From an uncultured Alistipes sp. (GTDB taxonomy: Bacteria > Bacteroidota > Bacteroidia > Bacteroidales > Rikenellaceae): 23,669 nucleotides of DNA. Position 1 is the first letter of the stretch. Each line of letters starts with the position of its first letter. The notes under the pieces are model-generated. The model worked only from the letters and a program-made list of their open reading frames with translations. It searched no databases and was not told the DNA's origin. The position numbers were made by a program, and so were the translations under genes. Location of the stretch: assembly GCA_947173915.1 (NCBI GenBank), contig CAMWGZ010000004.1:1-23669 (forward strand). The letters are read 5' to 3'. Below are positions 15,870-21,531 of the stretch, piece by piece.

Positions 15870-16610
15870 TCAATCGTCTGTTCGGGGTAAAGCGGCCAGA
15901 GCCTCGGCCGCACTCAGGATCTGCGGGTTGCGCACGTCGCTCACGATACGGCCGTCGCGCAGGGTCACGTTGCGGCTGCTGTAGCGTGCCAGCTCCGGAT
16001 TGTGCGTCACGAAGATAATGGTTCTCCCGGCGGCATGCAGCTGCTGGAAGAGCACGAGCACCTCGAAGCTGGTGCGGGTGTCGAGGTTGCCGGTCGCCTC
16101 GTCGGCGAGGATCACGGCGGGATCATTGACCAAAGCACGGGCGATGGCCACGCGCTGCATCTGTCCGCCCGACATCTGGTTGCTCTTGTGCAGCATCCGC
16201 TCGCCCAGCCCCACGCTCAGCAGCGCCTGCTCCGCCCGGCGGCGGCGTTCGGCTGCCGAACACGCAGGGTTGTAGAGCAGCGGCAGCGCGACATTCTCCA
16301 GCGCCGTCGTCTTGGGCAGCAGGTTGTAATTCTGGAACACGAAGCCGATCTTGCGGTTGCGCAGCGCGGCCCGGGCGTTCTTGTCCATCGAACGCACCGC
16401 CGAGCCGTCGAGGAAATACTCGCCCGACGTGGGGCGGTCCAGGCAGCCGAGCAGATTGAGCAGCGTACTCTTGCCCGAACCCGAAGTACCCATGATCGTC
16501 ACGAACTCCCCTTCGTGGATCGTAAGCGACACGCCGCGCAAGGCGTGGACCGTCTCGCCGCCGACCACGAAGTCGCGGCGCACGTTCTCTAAACGGATTA
16601 CCTCCCTCAT
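15870..16610 (-). CDS. ABC transporter ATP-binding protein of the efflux pump
   Basis: The 246-residue ATPase belongs to the LolD/MacB-type family. It shows Walker [10 protein letters not shown] (41-49), the Q-loop at Q93 in [12 protein letters not shown], the signature [15 protein letters not shown] (Met in place of the usual Leu), Walker [13 protein letters not shown] (166-171 plus D-loop) and the switch histidine H203 in FVTHNPE. The ATG at 16610 gives the usual [14 protein letters not shown]-terminus; a longer open frame overlaps the adaptor gene and does not resemble the family. It lies 16 bases after the adaptor stop and four before the permease. Confidence 0.94.
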   Translation of the reverse strand: MREVIRLENVRRDFVVGGETVHALRGVSLTIHEGEFVTIMGTSGSGKSTLLNLLGCLDRPTSGEYFLDGSAVRSMDKNARAALRNRKIGFVFQNYNLLPKTTALENVALPLLYNPACSAAERRRRAEQALLSVGLGERMLHKSNQMSGGQMQRVAIARALVNDPAVILADEATGNLDTRTSFEVLVLFQQLHAAGRTIIFVTHNPELARYSSRNVTLRDGRIVSDVRNPQILSAAEALAALPRTDD

Positions 16611-16626
16611 AGCCGATGCCGGTCGT

Positions 16627-17814
16627 TTATCGTTTGTTGCTGCCCGGACGCTGGGGCATGAAAGGACTGCGCTCGGGTGCGGAGGCGGCCACTTCGGGAC
16701 GTGCGACGGCAAGTCCCGTCACCACCGTATCGCCCTCCGACAACCCCTCCAGGATCTCGGTCATATCGCCGCTGACGGCCCCCGTCTCGACAAGCCGGGG
16801 CAAAAGCTCGTCGCCCCGGCGGATCCACACCTCCCGCAGTCCGGGACAGTGCTCGCCTGCGGCAGCGCCCAGGCGCAGGTCGATCCGGGCGAGCAGCTCC
16901 TCGTCGGGCACGAATCGCAGCGCGCGGGTCGGAATCGCCGGCGCATCCTCCTTTTCGAGCGTGAAGACCGTCACGTTGGCCGTCATGCCCGGCTTGAGCT
17001 TCAGATCGGGATTGGGCGCCGTGATGACCACCTCGTAGGTCACGACATTCGATTCGACGGTCGCCTCCAGGCGCACCTGTTCGACCACTCCCTCGAACGT
17101 GTCGTCGGGATAGGCATCAACCGAGAAAGCGACCCGCTGCCCCTCCGACACCTGACCGATGTCGGCCTCGTCCACGTCGGCGACCACCTGCATCTGCGTC
17201 AGGTCGGCGGCAATGGTAAAAAGCGTCGGGGTGGAGAATCCCGCGGCGACGGTCTGTCCCTCCTCGACGGCACGGCTGATGACCACTCCGTCGATGGGCG
17301 AGGTAATGGTCGCATAGCCCAGGTTGCGCTTGACCTTGACCATCGCCGCCTGACTCTGCAGGTAGGCGTTGCGGGCCTTCTCGTAGAGGTAGAGCGCCTC
17401 GTCGTACTCGGCATCGCTGACGAGTTCCTTTTCATGCAGCCCCCTGGTGCGGGCGAAGTTCTTGGTCTGATAGTCGTATTCGGTCTTGCTGCTGGCCAGT
17501 TGCGCCTCCGACGACTCGAGTTCGGCCTGAAGGGTCTCCTTGTCCATCTCGGCGATCAGCTGACCGGCATGCACCCGGTCGTTGTAGTCGGCATAGAGGC
17601 GTGCGATGATGCCCGAGACCTGGGTGCCGATCTCGACCTGCGTCACTGGCTCCACCGTTCCGGTGGCCGTAACCGAGTTCGAAAGGGCGATGCGGCTTAC
17701 GGGAGCCGTCTCCAACCGGATCTGCTCTCCGCCGCGCGGACGGAGAGCCAACCAAAGACCGCAGCCGACGACTGCGAGAGCGGCCGTCGCCGCGAATATG
17801 TTGCGTCTTTTCAT
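16627..17814 (-). CDS. MacA-type periplasmic adaptor (membrane fusion protein)
   Basis: The 395-residue adaptor links the ABC pump to the outer-membrane channel. It starts with a basic tail and one hydrophobic anchor (about 5-24). Within it VVGC at residues 15-18 resembles a lipobox, although the hydrophobic stretch continues, so a transmembrane anchor is equally likely. Then come the TGTVEPVTQVEIGTQVSGII lipoyl half, a coiled-coil hairpin (about 90-165, with LESSEAQLASSKTEYDYQ), the second half-motif ATITSPIDGVVISRAVEEGQ, and beta-barrel and membrane-proximal domains. The ATG at 17814 is 17 bases after the TolC-like stop; a TTG at 17835 would overlap that stop and is less likely. Confidence 0.92.
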   Translation of the reverse strand: MKRRNIFAATAALAVVGCGLWLALRPRGGEQIRLETAPVSRIALSNSVTATGTVEPVTQVEIGTQVSGIIARLYADYNDRVHAGQLIAEMDKETLQAELESSEAQLASSKTEYDYQTKNFARTRGLHEKELVSDAEYDEALYLYEKARNAYLQSQAAMVKVKRNLGYATITSPIDGVVISRAVEEGQTVAAGFSTPTLFTIAADLTQMQVVADVDEADIGQVSEGQRVAFSVDAYPDDTFEGVVEQVRLEATVESNVVTYEVVITAPNPDLKLKPGMTANVTVFTLEKEDAPAIPTRALRFVPDEELLARIDLRLGAAAGEHCPGLREVWIRRGDELLPRLVETGAVSGDMTEILEGLSEGDTVVTGLAVARPEVAASAPERSPFMPQRPGSNKR

Positions 17815-17831
17815 CGTAAAAGATTTTTCAC

Positions 17832-19148
17832 TCAATAGATAGCGCTCGGCTCAAGTCCCTGATAGATATTCAGGAGTTCGATGTTGAGCAGGGCCGTGTA
17901 CTTGGCCTGCAGCACCTCCTGACGGGCGGCGGTAAGCTCGTTCTGGGCCGTCAGCAGTTCGACGGTGTTCTTGGCGCCGAGCAGAAACTGCTCGCTCGTA
18001 AGTTCGAAGCTCTCGGCGGCGTAGCGCTCCTTTTCACTGGCCGCCAGATAGCGGGCCTGCGCCGACGAAGCGTCCAGGTAGGCGTTCTCGACCTGCTTCA
18101 GAATCTCCTTTTCGATGGCGGCACGCTCCAGCAGGCTGTTATCGACGGCGATATTCGCCTTATTGACCGCCGTGCGGTTTCTGCGGTTCGAGAAGATGGG
18201 AATGTCGATCGAAAGACCGACGTTTTCATTGAACCGGTTCCAGATCTGACTGCCGCTTCCGGTATTTCCGCCCGACATGTGGCCGGTTCCGACGGAAGCG
18301 GATAAAGAAACGGAAGGAAAGAACCCAGCACGTGCTATTTTCCGGCCCAGCTCCGCCGATTCGACGGCCAGCTCTCCCCGCTCGACGCGGGGCATGAACT
18401 CCAAAGCCGCGCGATACACTTCGTGCTTGGCGGGCAGGACCGACACAATCCTTTCCTCTTCCACCTTTCGCACGGCGGCTGGATTCATTTCCTCCGTTAT
18501 GTCAAGCTCAAGCAACTGCTTGAGCTGCAATTTATAATCATCCAAAGAAGTGGCGGCGACCACCACCTGATACTCGTCGTCGGTGTATTGGCTGCGCAGC
18601 TGGGCGTAATCGACCCTGCTGATCGAACCCGCGCGCCACATCTGCTCGGCACGCTCGCAGCGCGCCAGCGAAACCTCGGCCGTCGAACGGTTGATCCCGA
18701 CAGCCTCCGCAGCATAGAGGCACTGCATGTAGGCCCGTACGATCGCGATGCGAAGGTCGATGATCGTCTGCTCGACATCGAGTTCGTCGATGCGGTTCTG
18801 CACCCGCGACTGCTCGAGCGTCTTCCGCAGCCGGCCTCCCTCGTAGAGCGTAAGCCCCGCCCGGAGTCCGTAGGTGCCCGAATAGCTGTCGTTGTCGCGT
18901 ACCTCCGACGAGGGGTAGTTCGTATAGCTGTGCGAGGTGGTGGCCACCAGCGAGGGGAAAAGCTCGGCCCGCGCCTGCTGCGTATCCTCCATTCCCGAAA
19001 GCTGCACGTTGCGGCTCTGCTTGACTCCTATGCTGTTCCGCTCGGCATAATCGAGGCACTCCCGGAGCGTCCACTCCTTCACGAGGGGTTCCTGCGCCGC
19101 GACGCACCAACCCGTCAAACAAAACACGATCGTCAAAAGCCGTCTCAT
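17832..19148 (-). CDS. TolC-type outer membrane efflux protein
   Basis: The 438-residue protein has a cleavable signal peptide (MRRLLTIVFCLTGWCVAA, predicted cut before QE) and two structural repeats typical of outer membrane efflux proteins. WTLRECLDYAERNSIGVKQS opens the first; RAGLTLYEGGRLRKTLEQSR marks the first strand-helix turn, and VGLSIDIPIFSNRRNRTAVN the equivalent one in the second. Long alpha-helical, alanine- and glutamate-rich segments lie between. It would form the trimeric channel for the adaptor and permease encoded next. It is the first gene of the operon and is preceded by a consensus promoter. Confidence 0.93.
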   Translation of the reverse strand: MRRLLTIVFCLTGWCVAAQEPLVKEWTLRECLDYAERNSIGVKQSRNVQLSGMEDTQQARAELFPSLVATTSHSYTNYPSSEVRDNDSYSGTYGLRAGLTLYEGGRLRKTLEQSRVQNRIDELDVEQTIIDLRIAIVRAYMQCLYAAEAVGINRSTAEVSLARCERAEQMWRAGSISRVDYAQLRSQYTDDEYQVVVAATSLDDYKLQLKQLLELDITEEMNPAAVRKVEEERIVSVLPAKHEVYRAALEFMPRVERGELAVESAELGRKIARAGFFPSVSLSASVGTGHMSGGNTGSGSQIWNRFNENVGLSIDIPIFSNRRNRTAVNKANIAVDNSLLERAAIEKEILKQVENAYLDASSAQARYLAASEKERYAAESFELTSEQFLLGAKNTVELLTAQNELTAARQEVLQAKYTALLNIELLNIYQGLEPSAIY

Positions 19149-19169
19149 AACACTTTGCTATTCCGATCG

Positions 19170-19201
19170 CAAACCTACTCAATGTGACGCAACGCTCCAA
19201 A
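19170..19201 (-). promoter_or_regulatory. Promoter of the efflux/two-component operon
   Basis: On the minus strand TTTG (19201-19198) is followed after 20 bases by TAGGTTTG (19177-19170), a full match to the Bacteroidota consensus. Transcription would begin near 19165, about 17 bases before the ATG at 19148. Confidence 0.75.
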
Positions 19202-19218
19202 CCGAATCGACCGAACGC

Positions 19219-19253
19219 CCGTTTCGCCCGACCGAAAGGCCGTTTCGCTCGAC
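19219..19253. promoter_or_regulatory. Paired direct repeats, candidate LytTR binding site
   Basis: Two copies of CCGTTTCGCYCGAC lie at 19219-19232 and 19240-19253, offset exactly 21 bp. The nine bases around each GTT core match seven positions of the published LytTR half-site [TA][AC][CA]GTTN[AG][TG], and the 21-bp spacing equals that of AgrA-type sites. They sit about 54-88 bases upstream of the predicted start of the operon that encodes a LytTR regulator. Binding is inferred, not shown. Confidence 0.5.
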
Positions 19254-19305
19254 GAACGCCGGGCCGCGGACCGCCCGGAAATAAGAACGGGCGGCTCCCG
19301 AGCCG

Positions 19306-19347
19306 AAAAAGGAGGCGCTCTTCGCTTTCGCGAGCGAAGAGCGCTCC
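19306..19347 (-). terminator. Terminator of rnpB
   Basis: A 12-bp perfect stem (19315-19326 with 19333-19344, six-base loop), extended by three pairs across a bulge, is followed on the minus strand by TTTTT at 19310-19306. It directly follows the 3' end of the RNase P RNA. Confidence 0.9.
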
Positions 19348-19349
19348 GA

Positions 19350-19704
19350 TGCCGGCGGACCCTGTAAGCCGGGTTCTGTACTCCGGTCGCCCGGAGCCTC
19401 CATCATTTATCTACGACGACGGTCGCCCGCCGCCTCCAGCAACCTACCCCCCGGCATCGGGCGAGCAACCCTTGACTGCCGGTGTACATGGTCTTGCAAC
19501 CCACCAGATGTACGGACCGAAGCGTATCACTACCTTCGCGGTGGGCTCTTACCCCACCTTTTCACCCTTACCCTTACGGGCGGTCATTCTCTGTTACATT
19601 GTCTATGCCCTCACGGACATCAAGCCGTTAGCTTGCGTGGCGCTCTGCGTTGCCCGGACTTTCCTCCCCCTGCCGAAGCAGGCGGCGATGAAGCGGATCC
19701 GCGC
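19350..19704 (-). ncRNA. rnpB: RNase P RNA, bacterial type A
   Basis: This is the catalytic RNA of RNase P. On the minus strand the 5' part has the conserved block GAGGAAAGTCCGGGCA (19666-19651) after a hairpin with a TTCG loop. The middle has GGTAAGAGCCCACCG, then GGTGGGTTGC. Near the 3' end come AGATAAATGATGG and ACAGAACCCGGCTTACAGG (19379-19361). The ends pair as helix P1 (19702-19695 with 19362-19355, one G-T pair). The length of about 355 bases is normal. Exact ends are estimated from P1, the -7 box and the terminator. Confidence 0.96.
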
Positions 19705-19706
19705 CG

Positions 19707-19714
19707 CAAAGGTA
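19707..19714 (-). promoter_or_regulatory. -7 box of rnpB
   Basis: TACCTTTG on the minus strand ends three to four bases before the predicted first base of the RNA. A matching TTTG at 19-21 bases upstream is not seen. The box lies 17 bases after the lipoprotein stop, with no terminator between, so read-through from that gene into rnpB is also possible. Confidence 0.55.
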
Positions 19715-19731
19715 ATAAAAATTCCTTTCAA

Positions 19732-21276
19732 TCACTTTCCGTTTCCCGAAAACAGGGCGTTGTTCTCGATCCGCAATGCACCCGTCCAGCGCCCGGAGAA
19801 GGTGTGCTGCTCGGGCCAGGCACCGTCCAGCAGCTCGAATTCGAAGGTGTAAAGCCCCTCTCCGCCGGCCGCGACCTCGACCCAGCCGTCCATCGCCGGA
19901 GCGAGGGGCTGCCGCCCGTCCTCGCCGCCGAGCAGCCACGTGCCCTCGGCCGTCCCGTCGAACGAGAGCGTTCCGGGCATGAAGGTGGCGCACTCGTACA
20001 GGTTGGTCGGCGTATAGATCGCCGCAGGAAGATGCGTTCCGTCGCCCGACTCAGCGAAGAACTCGAAAGTCATCGCATCGCCCCCGTCGCCGGCGATCGT
20101 GATGCGCCACAGGTCGGCCCCGACGAAGTAGTAGTCGCCCATATATTCGGCGGCGGCCTCCCCGGCCGCGAGCGTCACGGCATAGTCGCCCTCCAGACGG
20201 GATATGTTCTCGTCGGGATCGACCTCGCCGGGATCATCCGCGACGAGTTCGACAGGTCCGACATAGACACCCTTCACGCTGATCCCCTCCGGGGTTACCG
20301 TCTCGATGACGATCCGGCTGTCGAAGATCCCCTCCTCGGTCACTTCGGCCCAACCCCGGGCGAAGAGACCGTAGGCCTGCTCCTGCTCGGAATCCGCCTT
20401 CACGCAGAAACTGCCGTCGATATAGTTTCCCAGATCGACACCCGCCGTCAGCGTACCGGGATCGTACCCGGCCGCAACCTCATAGCGTCCCGGGAAGAGG
20501 ATCGGATAGACCGGATCGGGCACCGGTTCGGTGCAGAACTGCAACGTCACCAGCGTGCCGGGGCGGGTAAGCTTGCCCTCCGCATCGAGCGGCACGTCCG
20601 CCAGCGAAAGCACGACGATATCGGCACCCGGATTGAGCGCGTCGCGGTAATGGCGGCCGACGCAGCAGGTCAGCGCCAGGTCGAGATCCTCAGCGAGCGT
20701 CCGGTCCGGCTCTTCGCCCTGCGTCTGGTCCTCGAACGGCAGGTCGCCCTCGTAGCGGTAGCGGCACTCCTCGCCGGCATTGTCCGTAAAGAGGGCCTCG
20801 ATCCGGTATCCCTCCCCCGCATGGGCGACCTCGACCGTACCGACACCGAAATTGACCGGCTCGTCGCGCCCCGCCTCATCGCGCCGCAGGGCGAACGTAT
20901 ATTCCATCACGCAGCATCCCTCGCGGGGATCGAGCGCCATCCGGTAGGTTCCCTCCGGCAGGCGGATCGGCTCCCCGGCGGCGGATTTCGCACTGTAAAG
21001 GTCGAGGTAGAGGACCGTTCCCGCAGCGACGGGCCGGCACATCTGATCGACGAATTCGGTCCGGGTATCGGCCAGGGCTATATAATAGTTGTCCAGCGCG
21101 GGGTCGTCGCCGAAGAAGAGCGCCGCGCCGCAACGATCCAGCAGCACCGGAGCGTCCGTGTCGGGGTCTTGCGGGGTATCGGGCCGTTCGGGCTCCGCAG
21201 CATCGCCGCAGGCCATCAGGAGTACCAGCAGCGCGAAGCATGCCGGGCGAAACAGAGAAAAGGCAAAACGTTTCAT
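19732..21276 (-). CDS. Lipoprotein made of three diverged repeats, function unknown
   Basis: The 514-residue product begins with a lipoprotein signal (MKRFAFSLFRPACFALLVLL then MAC, lipobox LMAC with C23), followed by an acidic proline-rich linker. I do not recognise a named family. Three repeats of about 140-150 residues are visible (about 49-185, 198-347, 363-501). Each has a strand like NYYIALAD, VVLSLADV or LWRITIAG. Then comes an aromatic strand followed by PEGTYRMAL, PGRYEVAAG or a counterpart around PAAIYTP. Each repeat closes with GTVEVAHAGEGYRIE, GWAEVTEEGIFDSRI or GWVEVAAGGEGLYTF and a final strand. This suggests three beta-rich domains on the cell surface or facing the periplasm. 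The frame is open 68 codons upstream, but ATG 21276 fits the signal peptide exactly. Confidence 0.82.
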   Translation of the reverse strand: MKRFAFSLFRPACFALLVLLMACGDAAEPERPDTPQDPDTDAPVLLDRCGAALFFGDDPALDNYYIALADTRTEFVDQMCRPVAAGTVLYLDLYSAKSAAGEPIRLPEGTYRMALDPREGCCVMEYTFALRRDEAGRDEPVNFGVGTVEVAHAGEGYRIEALFTDNAGEECRYRYEGDLPFEDQTQGEEPDRTLAEDLDLALTCCVGRHYRDALNPGADIVVLSLADVPLDAEGKLTRPGTLVTLQFCTEPVPDPVYPILFPGRYEVAAGYDPGTLTAGVDLGNYIDGSFCVKADSEQEQAYGLFARGWAEVTEEGIFDSRIVIETVTPEGISVKGVYVGPVELVADDPGEVDPDENISRLEGDYAVTLAAGEAAAEYMGDYYFVGADLWRITIAGDGGDAMTFEFFAESGDGTHLPAAIYTPTNLYECATFMPGTLSFDGTAEGTWLLGGEDGRQPLAPAMDGWVEVAAGGEGLYTFEFELLDGAWPEQHTFSGRWTGALRIENNALFSGNGK

Positions 21277-21280
21277 AGGC

Positions 21281-21531
21281 GAAAGATAAAATCGGTTGTA
21301 CCGGGAGAACGGACGATCCGGACTCCCTGCTCGTAAATATACGGTATTTTTCTTTAAAATACAGCTATAAGACAGGAATAATTTAGAAATAAGCAACTTG
21401 CGCACTTTCTGCCACAAGTGAGGTAATGACTTGGCAACGGTCATAAATTCTGCGATGTGTAGTACATTGCTGTCAAACAACTCTATGCAAAGGTAACATA
21501 TATTTTCGACAAACGAAATGCAATCAGTATT
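21281..21531. other. AT-rich junction between core genome and helicase region
   Basis: From about 21335 rightward the DNA turns from GC-rich to strongly AT-rich, and it stays so to the window edge. I see no gene here. A weak -7-like box (TATCTTTC, minus strand, 21288-21281) lies just before the lipoprotein start. The stretch may contain the end of an inserted element or the displaced promoter of the lipoprotein gene. Confidence 0.55.
21488..21495 (-). promoter_or_regulatory. Isolated -7 box in the junction region
   Basis: On the minus strand this reads TACCTTTG, with an imperfect TTTCG 18 bases upstream. It would start a transcript near 21484 running 200 bases to the lipoprotein gene. It may be that gene's promoter or a small-RNA promoter; nothing more can be said. 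Confidence 0.35.

Noticed and set aside
13901..16018. A 705-codon plus-strand frame opposite the kinase and permease genes
   Set aside because: It is a His/Arg/Gln-rich shadow of the real minus-strand genes, with no family resemblance.
19271..19294. Seven-pair inverted repeat CCGCCCG/CGGGCGG as a second terminator after rnpB
   Set aside because: No T tract follows it on either strand; the stronger terminator at 19306-19347 is sufficient.
19184..19852. A plus-strand open frame over the rnpB region
   Set aside because: Same reason: it is the complement of a structured RNA and its terminator.
19633..21336. A 567-codon plus-strand frame opposite rnpB and the lipoprotein
   Set aside because: It runs through the RNase P RNA, whose conserved blocks are unmistakable, and has no domain features.
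21277..21480. A 68-codon upstream extension of the lipoprotein, reading into the AT-rich region
   Set aside because: It would bury the lipoprotein signal peptide inside the protein; the open frame is more likely chance or a remnant of other DNA.
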